NCBI GenBank assembly: GCA_965277355.1
Contig: CBDICN010000002.1
Span: 868,001 to 932,000 of the forward strand
Direction: 5' to 3'
Length of the DNA: 64,000 nt
Source of the DNA: RH-AL1 sp965277355
Lineage (GTDB): Bacteria; Pseudomonadota; Alphaproteobacteria; Rhizobiales; Beijerinckiaceae
The notes under the pieces were generated by a model, which did no database searches, was not told the DNA's origin, and saw only the letters and a program-made list of their open reading frames with translations. This document shows positions 33,747 through 42,929 of this stretch, in pieces (position 1 is the stretch's first letter; the number at the start of each line of letters is the position of its first letter). The position numbers and the translations under genes are program-made.

Positions 33747-33817
33747 CAGTGACCAGTGAACAGTTATCAGTGATCAGAATTGCTTCTGATCACCGGTCCC
33801 TGATCACTGATCACTGG
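33747..33817 (-). mobile_element. Helix-9 intervening sequence in 23S rRNA
   Basis: About 70 bp forming a near-complete hairpin: left arm starting CAGTGACCAGTG and ending ATCAGTGATCAGAA, right arm complementary to CCAGTGATCAGTGATCAG...GGTGATCAG. The CAGTGATCA/CAGTGACCA words also build the ends of the helix-45 insertion. It lies about 135-205 nt from the 23S 5' end, the usual position of the alphaproteobacterial helix-9 insertion. Confidence 0.8.
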
Positions 33818-33952
33818 AAGTGGGTTTCCCCATTCGGAAATTCACGGATCAAAGCCTGTTCGCGGCTCCCCATGACTTATCGCAGCGTACCACGTCCTTC
33901 ATCGCCTCTCAGCACCAAGGCATCCACCGGATACTCTTAAGGCACTTGATCG

Positions 33953-34534
33953 CTCTCATTATCGATGCCCATCCCGACCGCGCGGCCACGACCCGCCCAC
34001 CAAGTGAAACACGCCACCAAGCGAACACGCCACGCCCCGCCGTCACGACACGCGCCCCCTCGGCGGAGACGCGTGAACGACCCGGATCGCCTTGTGCAAG
34101 GCGCCGGATCAGGCTCGATTTTCTTTAAAGACCAGTTTGCTTCAACCACATCCGAGAACCCCGCGGTCAAGCAAGGGTCCACAAGACTGAGAACGCCAAC
34201 CCCGAAGAGGCACGATGCGCCCGCGCCGCCGAGACCCTCACGGGCAACGGCCGCACCAACGCTCCCCTCCGGGGAAGTCGGATATGGTCTCTCTTCACGA
34301 TGTCGATCAATCGCGCCGGCACGCCAACGCCATCAAGCGTCCGCACCAGCGAAACAGGTTCCGGGCGGCGCCGCGCAAGCCAACAGGCCGCGGCACACAC
34401 TCCGTTCGGATGCTTCGGACCAAGGCAGCAAGCCCAGCAGCCAAGTCTAGCAAGCAAGCCCAGCAGGCAAGTCTAGCAAGCCCAGCAGGTGGGCGCCGCG
34501 CCGTAGACTCCAGCCGCGAGGCGCCACTCAGGAA
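33953..34534 (-). other. Spacer between tRNA-Ala and 23S rRNA
   Basis: About 580 bp of transcribed spacer. It contains the 5' arm of the 23S processing stem (33945-33960) and, at about 34433-34483, short tandem repetition of AGCCCAGCAGGCAAGTCTAGCA type. Open frames here lack coding character. Confidence 0.7.
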
Positions 34535-34610
34535 TGGTGGAGCCAGACGGGATCGAACCGACGACCTCATGCTTGCAAAGCACGCGCTCTCCCAACTGAG
34601 CTATGGCCCC
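34535..34610 (-). tRNA. tRNA-Ala(TGC)
   Basis: 76 nt with encoded CCA; acceptor GGGGCCA/TGGCTCC, anticodon loop TTTGCAA, T-loop TTCGATC. Located in the 16S-23S spacer. Confidence 0.97.
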
Positions 34611-34796
34611 TCTCTTTGAAAGAGAAGAACGCCGCATCGGCGGCGGCGCGCGTTGCGCTTGCGATGCTTCGCATCGAAGATACCGTAGCAGCAAGCTCAT
34701 CTACGCCGATTGTTGGCGAACGGCGCAACGCGCCGCAAGCCCGACCGGGCGCTGGGCCCGCGAGGGCCCTCAGCTGTCGGCGCCTGAGACATAAGA

Positions 34797-34873
34797 TGGT
34801 GGGCCTGGGAAGACTCGAACTTCCGACCTCACGCTTATCAAGCGCGCGCTCTAACCAACTGAGCTACAAGCCC
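34797..34873 (-). tRNA. tRNA-Ile(GAT)
   Basis: 77 nt with encoded CCA; acceptor GGGCTTG/CAGGCCC, anticodon loop TTGATAA, T-loop TTCGAGTC. First tRNA of the 16S-23S spacer. Confidence 0.97.
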
Positions 34874-35105
34874 CTAGCGGAGAACGGAAACCAGACGGCG
34901 GATGACGGAACGGAGATGATCCGTCCGCGGTCGTCCGACCTCCGAATGGAAACGTCCGTCGTCCGAATGGAAGAAGAGGAAACGAAGGCGGCGGCGTCCC
35001 GCATGATGCGATCCGACTAAGATCGCGTGATCCAAGTGTCGCGATAGGCCGGGCAAGGATCCAGATCGAACACCGATCGGGACCCAGGCGCGAGCCTGAA
35101 GCGAC

Positions 35106-36621
<1,516 letters not shown>

Positions 36622-36899
36622 GAAAGGGTCCGGAAACCCTTGAAGGGTCCAAACCCCCCGTGAGATTTCGATGCCGACTGGTCACTGACATCAACTACGG
36701 TCCACCGGCGGGCAGCCGGCAGACCCATCGACGAGTCCCAAGCCCATCCATCCCACGCCTCACGACGCCGAATAACCCGGATGAACTCAAGAACGTGACC
36801 GTCAAAGTCTTGTCTCGGCCACATCGAACAGACCCGGATCCCGTCGCCTCACGGCAACAACACCCGAAGCTCCGCCCGACCCAGCCCGCAAGGACCCCG

Positions 36900-36945
36900 C
36901 CGTCCACGTTTCTTCTTCTTCCGATACAATTGTCAAACAACACAC
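36900..36945 (-). promoter_or_regulatory. rRNA leader boxA-like antitermination region
   Basis: Minus strand GTGTTGTTTGACAATTGT, then a purine-rich stretch and AGAAACGTGGACGGCGG, about 280-320 nt upstream of 16S. It resembles the boxA-containing leader segment of alphaproteobacterial rRNA operons. The TTGACA in it is not matched by a -10, so a promoter is unlikely. The rest of the leader (36622-37149) has no gene. Confidence 0.5.
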
Positions 36946-37149
36946 GGCAGCCCAACCAGCCCGAAAGCCCCTTGGACAAACCGATCGACACCGACAAACA
37001 GAAGCCGAAGCCCCCATCTAAAGACAGAAACGCTCCCCACCTAGCTTCACAGCTAGACGCCACGAACCGAACAAATCGGAAAGGCCCGGACCAAACCGGA
37101 AAGAACGAAACGCCCGCCGCACAAAGCAGCGCCGCCGTCGTTGAAACCC

Positions 37150-37178
37150 ATATAGGTCCCATAACCCAGGCCTGTCAA
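37150..37178 (-). promoter_or_regulatory. rRNA operon promoter
   Basis: Minus strand TTGACA (37173-37178), 17-nt spacer, CTATAT (37150-37155). This is a near-consensus sigma-70 promoter about 520 bp upstream of 16S and pointing toward it, typical for an rRNA operon with a long leader. Confidence 0.8.
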
Positions 37179-37227
37179 CCGCGGCGTTGCAAAAAGCAAA
37201 GAGGCCTGCCGCACCGCTTCCACGAGC

Positions 37228-38391
37228 TCAGCCGCTGACCGCGTCGGCCGCCTTCGCGCCTCTCGCGCCGATCGGCCGATGGCTCCCGGCGGTCGAGTCC
37301 TTGCCGGTCTGCGTCTCCATCTCGGCGTTGACCTGGGCGCCGAGCAGCAGCACCGTGCTCGACAGCCAAATCCACGTCATGAAACCGATGATCGCGCCGA
37401 GCGAGCCGTAGGTCTTGTTGTAGCTGCCGAACTTCGAGACGTACCATGAGAAGCCGATCGACAGCGCCACCCAGGCGACCGCGCCGAACGCGCTGCCCCA
37501 TGTCAGCCAGCGCCATCGTGCCACGCGGCGGCTTGGCCCGTAGCGGAACAACACCGCCAGGGCGGCGACGATAAGCGCCAGGATGACGGGCCAGCGCGCG
37601 ATCGCGACCGCCGCGTCGAAGGCCGCCCCCATGCCGATCGCCTTGAAGAGGAGAGGGAGCACGACGACGAGGGCGAGCCCGAACACGAGCAGAAGAATCG
37701 CTCCGAGGGTGAAGCCGAGCGAAGTCGCGGTCAGCTTGACGAAGCCACGCTTCTCGCGCTCGCCGTAAACGTCGTTCAGCGCGCTGAACATCGCTTTGGT
37801 GCCCTGATTCGCGCTCCACAGCGCGGTGAGCACGCCGACAATGGCACCGATGCTGAGGCCGCTCGCGGGGCTTTGGACGAGACGTTCCACCTGCTGGCGG
37901 ATGATCTCCATGCCTCCACCCGGCAGAAAGGCCGACAGAGTGTCGAGGTTTTTCTCGATGGAATGCGGATCGCTGAACAGGCCGTAGATCGAGACCATGG
38001 CTGCGAGAGCGGGGAAAAGCGACAGCAGCGCGTAGAAGGTGATGCCAGCGGCTTCCTTCATCAGATCGTTCTCGGAGAACTTCGCGACGGTCCGCTTGGC
38101 GATTTGCAACCAGCCGCGCGGCGGGATCTCCTCCGGCGTGTCGGCATCGCGCCCGACCGCCTTATGGTCGGCTGCTCGATCCTGCGTGGCCTGGGCGGTA
38201 CGGAACCCGATACGCTCCGACTCCGCGGAACCGGGCCGCGACGGGCCTAGACCGCGCCGGCCCGGGGTCGCTTTAGAGCCCGACCGCAAGACGCTCCAAG
38301 CCAGCCCGGCCGTCGCGCCGAAAAACGGGAGCAGCGCGCGGCGCCGCTTGCGCGGGGCGTTGCGAGCCTTGCCGGGCTTTCGCCGTGTCAT
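37228..38391 (-). CDS. YihY/virulence factor BrkB family membrane protein (second copy)
   Basis: A 387-residue paralogue of the protein at 3659-4885. Basic N-terminal region, then the core from about residue 105 (KEAAGITFYALLSLFPALAAMVSIYGLFSD), helices ALWSANQGTKAMFSALND and LGFTLGAILLLVFGLALVVVLP, and the signature FGSYNKTYGSLGAIIGFMTWIWLSSTVLLLGA. ATG at 38391, 5 bp after the DUF3618 gene stop. Third gene of a minus-strand operon with a holin-like and a DUF3618 gene, which suggests a shared envelope role. It ends 50 bp upstream of the rRNA promoter. Confidence 0.88.
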   Translation of the reverse strand: MTRRKPGKARNAPRKRRRALLPFFGATAGLAWSVLRSGSKATPGRRGLGPSRPGSAESERIGFRTAQATQDRAADHKAVGRDADTPEEIPPRGWLQIAKRTVAKFSENDLMKEAAGITFYALLSLFPALAAMVSIYGLFSDPHSIEKNLDTLSAFLPGGGMEIIRQQVERLVQSPASGLSIGAIVGVLTALWSANQGTKAMFSALNDVYGEREKRGFVKLTATSLGFTLGAILLLVFGLALVVVLPLLFKAIGMGAAFDAAVAIARWPVILALIVAALAVLFRYGPSRRVARWRWLTWGSAFGAVAWVALSIGFSWYVSKFGSYNKTYGSLGAIIGFMTWIWLSSTVLLLGAQVNAEMETQTGKDSTAGSHRPIGARGAKAADAVSG

Positions 38392-38396
38392 GAGCG

Positions 38397-38666
38397 CTAC
38401 CGGCGAAGACGGCGACGCGCGACGACCGCACCAACGACACTTGCCGTCGCGGCGCCGATGAGCGCGAGCCCGGCCGGACTTTGCGCGAACGACCAGTACT
38501 GGACGAGCCAGTCGGGCGTATGCGCGCGCGTCGTCTCGAACGCCTCGTGCGCCAAGCTCGAGGGGCGCAGATTATCCTTCAATTGTTCGATCGTCGCGCC
38601 GAGATCGTGGCGAAGCTTCTCGGCGTGGCGTTCGGCCTCGGCCGCCGAGGTCGGACCATCGCTCAC
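38397..38666 (-). CDS. DUF3618 domain protein
   Basis: An 89-residue protein. The N-terminal half is a charged helix with the DUF3618 pattern (AEAERHAEKLRHDLGATIEQLKDNLRPSSLAHEA). The C-terminal half has one membrane helix (SPAGLALIGAATASVVGAVVA) and a basic tail. GTG at 38666 overlaps the preceding stop as GTGA, so translation is coupled to the holin-like gene. The family has no known biochemical role and often travels with holin-like and BrkB genes. Confidence 0.75.
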   Translation of the reverse strand: MSDGPTSAAEAERHAEKLRHDLGATIEQLKDNLRPSSLAHEAFETTRAHTPDWLVQYWSFAQSPAGLALIGAATASVVGAVVARRRLRR

Positions 38667-39064
38667 GACACCGCTCCCTTGGCGAGCTCGCCGGCGCCCT
38701 TGACCTCACGCAACGTCCGCGACGGCTTGAGGCGGCCGGAGGAGAGGTTTCGCAGCGCGAGGAGAACCGCGATCGCGGCCAACGCCAAAATCGCGCCGCC
38801 GACCGCGAAGCTCGCGGCGAACGTCGGCCAAGCCAACAGCTTGACCAGAAGCTCCACAAGCCCCTGCAGGAGGAAGATCAGCGCCACGATCATCAGCACC
38901 GCGGCGATGACAATCGCCACCACCGCCATGAGCGCGCCCACGAGTTTCTCGGTCAATTCGAGCCGCACCAAGCTGACTTCGGCGCTGAACAGCGCCGTGG
39001 CCTGTTTGATGGCGTCGCCAATCAGGCCCGGCGTGGATGGTCGCTCGAAGTCGGCTTCACTCAT
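38663..39064 (-). CDS. Phage holin family (holin superfamily III/DUF1469-like) membrane protein
   Basis: A 133-residue protein starting at ATG 39064 with GAGGGT upstream. Cytosolic N-terminus GLIGDAIKQATALFSAEVSLVRLELTEK, then two membrane helices (ALMAVVAIVIAAVLMIVALIFLL and WPTFAASFAVGGAILALAAIAVLLAL). This matches the chromosomal holin X/PF07332-type proteins, which are not linked to prophages. First gene of the three-gene operon with DUF3618 and BrkB. The upstream extension to 39133 lacks a ribosome site. Confidence 0.78.
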   Translation of the reverse strand: MSEADFERPSTPGLIGDAIKQATALFSAEVSLVRLELTEKLVGALMAVVAIVIAAVLMIVALIFLLQGLVELLVKLLAWPTFAASFAVGGAILALAAIAVLLALRNLSSGRLKPSRTLREVKGAGELAKGAVS

Positions 39065-39175
39065 TTGGCACCCTCGTGCCGGGCGAACCCGGTTTCCGCC
39101 CAAGGGTTGCAGTGCGAAGCAAGTTTCCTGCAACGCTCGCCGACACGCTGGTTCAGGACGGACTTCGCGCCTCGC

Positions 39176-39907
39176 TCAGACGGCGGTCAGAGCCCGCAGG
39201 AAGCCCGCGAGATCGCTGGTGACATAGTCGATGTGGATCGGCGCGACTTCGCTCACGATCTCGAAGGCCTCGCGGGTGTCGATCGCATCGGCGCGCGGCA
39301 CCACCAGCACCGTCGTCATGCCAAGCGCCTTCGGCACCTCGAGATTGCGGGGGATATCCTCGAACATGACCGCGCATCTTGGATCGACGGCGTGGCGCGC
39401 GAGGAAGGCGCGATAGGCGCCGGGATCGGGTTTCGGCACGAGTTCGCCGGCAACGATGTCGAACACGTCCTCGAAGAGGTCGTCGAGCCCGAGGGCGGCG
39501 GCGGTGAGCAACGCGTGCGAGCGCGACCCGTTGGTGAGGATGAGCTTGCGTCCCGGCAGCGCCTTGATCGCGGCCGCCAGCGCGGGGTCGGCGACGATGG
39601 AGCTGCGGTCGATATCGTGGACGAAGGCGAGGAAGTCCGCCGGATCGATCCCGTCGGAGAGCATCAGGCCGCGCAACGTCGTGCCGTAGCGCTGATAGTA
39701 GAACTTCTGCAGCGCGCGGGCGCCGATCCCGTCGAGACCGTAGCGCTGCATGATGAACAGCGTGATGCGCTGGTCGATCTTCGGCCACAGGTCGGAGTCG
39801 GCCGGATACAGCGTGTTGTCGAGATCGAACACCCAAGTGCCGATCCTCGCGAAGGCCTCCGGGGAGACGCGTCGCGGAGCGGCGGGCGCCCTCGGTGGCG
39901 CGTTCAC
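39176..39907 (-). CDS. HAD-family pyrimidine 5'-nucleotidase
   Basis: A 243-residue cytosolic HAD phosphatase of the SDT1-type: nucleophile motif WVFDLDNTLYP (Asp28, acid Asp30), motif II LILTNGS, Lys in LVPKPDPGAY, motif IV CAVMFEDIPRNLEVPKALGM. Expected to dephosphorylate pyrimidine nucleotides. Starts with GTG at 39907, overlapping the argB stop as GTGA; the pairing of this gene with argB is common in alphaproteobacteria. Confidence 0.87.
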   Translation of the reverse strand: MNAPPRAPAAPRRVSPEAFARIGTWVFDLDNTLYPADSDLWPKIDQRITLFIMQRYGLDGIGARALQKFYYQRYGTTLRGLMLSDGIDPADFLAFVHDIDRSSIVADPALAAAIKALPGRKLILTNGSRSHALLTAAALGLDDLFEDVFDIVAGELVPKPDPGAYRAFLARHAVDPRCAVMFEDIPRNLEVPKALGMTTVLVVPRADAIDTREAFEIVSEVAPIHIDYVTSDLAGFLRALTAV

Positions 39908-40797
39908 CGCGTGATCAGCGTCCCGGCGCCGCCGTCGGTCAAGAGCTCGACCAGCACCGAGTGCGGCTGCTTGCCGTCGAGGATAACGACGCCTTCGACG
40001 CCCTGCTCGATCGCGTAGAGGCAGGTCTGCACCTTGGGGATCATGCCGCCGGTGATCACGCCGTCGGCGATCAGTTGACGGATGGCGTCGGCGGACAGCG
40101 TCTCGATCAGCGTCTTGTCGGCATCGAGCACGCCGGGAACGTCGGTGAGAAACAACAGACGCTTGGCGCGCAGGGCGCCCGCGATCGCGCCGGCGAAGGT
40201 ATCGGCGTTCACGTTGTAGGTCTCGCCGTCGACGCCCATCGCGACCGGCGCCAGCACCGGGATGAGCTCGCGGCCGAGCACCTGGTCGAGCACCATCGTG
40301 TCGACCTTGGCCGGCTCGCCGACGAAGCCGAGGTCGATCGTCTCGTCGAGTCCGGTCTCGGCGATATGCATGGTGCCGCTGGCCTTGCGCGCGATCATCA
40401 TGTTGCCGTCCTTGCCGCAGAGCCCGATCGCGCGGCCGCCTTCGGCGTTGATCATCCCGACGATCTGCTTGTTGATGGCGCCGGCGAGCACCATCTCGAC
40501 GATCTCGACGGTCGCCTTGTCGGTGATGCGCAGGCCGCTCGCGAAGGAGGACTTGATCCCGAGCTTCGCCAGCATGGCGCCGATCTGCGGGCCGCCGCCG
40601 TGGACCACCACAGGGTTGATGCCGGATTGCTCGAGCAGGACGATGTCGCGCGCGAACTCGCGGGCCTTGGCCTCGTCGCCCATCGCGTGGCCGCCGTATT
40701 TCACGACGACGGTGGCGTCATCGTAGCGCAGCATGTGCGGCAGCGCCTGCATCAGGATTTCGGCCTGCTGGTGCGGGTCCGCCGGTATCGGGTTCAT
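39904..40797 (-). CDS. argB: Acetylglutamate kinase
   Basis: Second step of arginine synthesis: ATP-dependent phosphorylation of N-acetylglutamate. A 297-residue amino-acid kinase: VVVKYGGHAMGD, VVVHGGGPQIGAML, LRITDKATVEIVEMVLAG, NADTFAGAIAGAL and GVITGGMIPKVQTCLYAI with the N-terminal helix PHMLRYDDATVVVKYGG of the arginine-regulated class. ATG 40797 after AGGAG. Its usual upstream neighbour engB is separated from it here by an oppositely oriented transporter gene. Confidence 0.96.
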   Translation of the reverse strand: MNPIPADPHQQAEILMQALPHMLRYDDATVVVKYGGHAMGDEAKAREFARDIVLLEQSGINPVVVHGGGPQIGAMLAKLGIKSSFASGLRITDKATVEIVEMVLAGAINKQIVGMINAEGGRAIGLCGKDGNMMIARKASGTMHIAETGLDETIDLGFVGEPAKVDTMVLDQVLGRELIPVLAPVAMGVDGETYNVNADTFAGAIAGALRAKRLLFLTDVPGVLDADKTLIETLSADAIRQLIADGVITGGMIPKVQTCLYAIEQGVEGVVILDGKQPHSVLVELLTDGGAGTLITR

Positions 40798-40975
40798 GCC
40801 TGCTCCTGGAAGGTCGCGAGCCTTGTAGCGGGTGCGGCGCACGATCTCAAATGCTTCGCGGCAGGGGTCGAACGACGACGGGCGTCGCACGGCAGGCGCC
40901 GCTTGCCTTTGACTCATCAGCCGGATTGGTTTTGACCGGGACGGAACAAGCCTTTCGCAACCGCTGTTGGCGGTC

Positions 40976-42235
40976 ATGTCACAGCTCAGCCAGACCGCCC
41001 CGCGCTCGAACTCGCGCCTGACGACCTTCCTTAAGGTGGCGGGCCCGGGCATCGTCGTCATGCTCGCCGACACGGACGTGGGCAGCCTCGTCACCGCCGC
41101 GCAGAGCGGGGCCAAGTGGGGCTACTCGCTGATCTACTTGCAGCTCCTGCTGATCCCGGTCCTCTACATCGTCCAGGAGCTGACCGCTCGGCTCGGTACC
41201 GCGACCGGTCGCGGCCATGGCGCGCTGATCCTCGAGCATTGCGGACGCACCTGGGCCTGGATCTCGTTCGCCGGCCTGTTCGTCGCCGGTCTCGGCGCGA
41301 TCATCACGGAATTCTCCGGCATCGCGGGCATCGGCGACATCTTCGGGATCTCGCGCTGGTTCAGCCTTGGCGTACCGGTCTTGCTGCTGCTGCTGCTCGT
41401 GCTCACCGGCAGCCATCGGCGGATCGAGTGGATCGCCGTGGCGATCGGCATCTTCGAGCTGGCCTTCGTTTGGATCGCCGTCGCGTCGAAACCGGACCTT
41501 GGCGCGATCGTGGGCTCGATCGCGCACGCGCCCGTCCGAGAGAGCGACTTCCGCGTCATGATCGCCGCCAATATCGGCGCCGTCATCATGCCGTGGATGA
41601 TCTTCTACCAGCAGTCCTCGGTGGCCGAGAAAGGCCTCGGGAAGGGCGACGTGCATGGCGCGCGGTGGGATACGCTGGTCGGCGCCGTCGTCAGCCAGCT
41701 CATCATGGGCGCGATCCTCATCGCGGCGGCTAGCACCATCGGACAGGGCGGACAGGGCGGCCACGACGGACTGAAGACGGTCGGCGATCTCGCCGGCGCC
41801 TTCACCCCGTCGCTAGGCCCGCTCATGGGGAAGCTGGTGCTCGGCGTCGGCATCATCGCCGCGGCCTTCGTGTCACTGACCGTGGTTTCGCTCGCCTTGG
41901 CCTGGGGCTTCGGCGACGTGACCGGGGTCAAGCATTCGCTCGGCGATCGCCCGAAGAACGCGCCGGCGTTCTACGCGGTCTTCGCTGTGACGGTGGTCGC
42001 CGGCGCGACCGCCGTCGAGCTGGTCCCCGACCTCATCGCGCTCAACATCGGTGTCGAGGTGGTCAACGCCCTGCTGTTGCCCCTCGCTCTCGGCCTGCTT
42101 CTGCTGCTCGCGACCCGAGCTCTGCCGGAGGGGCGGCGCCTTAAGGGCGCCTACAAATGGTTCACCTACGCCATCGCCGGCGCCACCATCGTGTTCGGGT
42201 TCATCGGCGCCCTGTCGGAAATCGGGTTGTTCTAG
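40976..42235 (+). CDS. NRAMP-like divalent metal transporter with variant metal-site motifs
   Basis: A 419-residue inner-membrane protein with about 11 helices in NRAMP order: VAGPGIVVMLADTDVGS, YSLIYLQLLLIPVLYIVQEL, FSGIAGIGDIFGIS, IAANIGAVIMPWMIFYQQSS and SLALAWGFGDVTG. The usual TM1 DPGN reads DVGS (Asp34-Ser37), and the TM6 MPHN reads MPWM, with Ala202 and Met205 kept. The metal preference may therefore differ from Mn/Fe NRAMPs. ATG at 40976; the ribosome site is weak. It lies on the plus strand between engB and argB. Confidence 0.8.
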   Translation: MSQLSQTAPRSNSRLTTFLKVAGPGIVVMLADTDVGSLVTAAQSGAKWGYSLIYLQLLLIPVLYIVQELTARLGTATGRGHGALILEHCGRTWAWISFAGLFVAGLGAIITEFSGIAGIGDIFGISRWFSLGVPVLLLLLLVLTGSHRRIEWIAVAIGIFELAFVWIAVASKPDLGAIVGSIAHAPVRESDFRVMIAANIGAVIMPWMIFYQQSSVAEKGLGKGDVHGARWDTLVGAVVSQLIMGAILIAAASTIGQGGQGGHDGLKTVGDLAGAFTPSLGPLMGKLVLGVGIIAAAFVSLTVVSLALAWGFGDVTGVKHSLGDRPKNAPAFYAVFAVTVVAGATAVELVPDLIALNIGVEVVNALLLPLALGLLLLLATRALPEGRRLKGAYKWFTYAIAGATIVFGFIGALSEIGLF

Positions 42236-42251
42236 CCGTATTCGACGGGGA

Positions 42252-42929
42252 CTACGCGCCGCGCTGGGACAGCAGCAGTGCGATCGCGGCGCGCAACTCC
42301 GCGATGCCCGCTCCGTCCTCGGACGACGTGAAGATGACGTGCGGAAATGCGGCCACGCGCTGGCGCAATTCGGCCAGCGTCGCGTCGATTACCGGCTGAC
42401 GGGCCGAGACCTTCACCTCGTCCTTCTTGGTCAGCACCACCTGGTAGGACATCGCAGCCCGATCGAGGATCTCGAACATCTCGCGATCGACCGGCTTCAC
42501 GCCGTGGCGACCGTCGATCAGCACGAAGACACGCGCCAACGGTGCGCGTCCGCGCAAAAAGTCATGCATCAGCACGGTCCAGCCGGCGATCTTCTCCTTG
42601 GAGGCCGAAGCGTAGCCGTAGCCCGGCATGTCGACGAGACGCAGCCGCGCTCTCGCCTGATCCTCGCCGAGCGCGAAGAAGTTGAGCTGCTGCGTCCGCC
42701 CCGGCGTGTTCGAGGTGCGCGCCAGTGTCTTGCGGCTGGTCAGCGCGTTAAGCAGCGAGGACTTGCCGACGTTGGAACGGCCCGCGAACGCGATCTCCGG
42801 CGGGCCGCTCGGCGGCAGCTTATCGGCCTCGGCGGCCGCCCAGATGAACTGGCAATCGGCGGTGAACAGGAGGCGGCCCGCCTCGACGAAGTCGGACGCG
42901 GCATCGTCGATCGTCGCCGCGTCATTCAC
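42252..42929 (-). CDS. engB: Ribosome biogenesis GTP-binding protein EngB (YsxC/YihA)
   Basis: A 225-residue GTPase for large-subunit assembly. G1 AFAGRSNVGKSSLLNAL, G2 region ARTSNTPGRTQ, G3 LVDMPGYGYA, G4 LTKKDEV, G5 FTSSEDGAG. Start GTG at 42929 overlaps the yidC stop by 8 bp, so translation is coupled. It is the last gene of the rpmH-rnpA-yidC-engB operon here; the convergent NRAMP-like gene ends 16 bp away. Confidence 0.95.
   Translation of the reverse strand: MNDAATIDDAASDFVEAGRLLFTADCQFIWAAAEADKLPPSGPPEIAFAGRSNVGKSSLLNALTSRKTLARTSNTPGRTQQLNFFALGEDQARARLRLVDMPGYGYASASKEKIAGWTVLMHDFLRGRAPLARVFVLIDGRHGVKPVDREMFEILDRAAMSYQVVLTKKDEVKVSARQPVIDATLAELRQRVAAFPHVIFTSSEDGAGIAELRAAIALLLSQRGA

Noticed and set aside
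34430..34490. Short AGCCCAGCAGGCAAGTCT-type repeats in the rRNA spacer as a CRISPR or regulatory array
   Set aside because: Units are adjacent without spacers and imperfect; simple spacer expansion is the plain reading.
36931..36936. TTGACA in the rRNA leader as a promoter
   Set aside because: No -10 at 16-18 nt. The context fits a boxA-like antitermination segment, and a better promoter exists at 37150-37178.
38397..39064. Prophage remnant because of the holin-like gene
   Set aside because: No endolysin, integrase or structural genes. The holin-like, DUF3618 and BrkB trio is a chromosomal arrangement.
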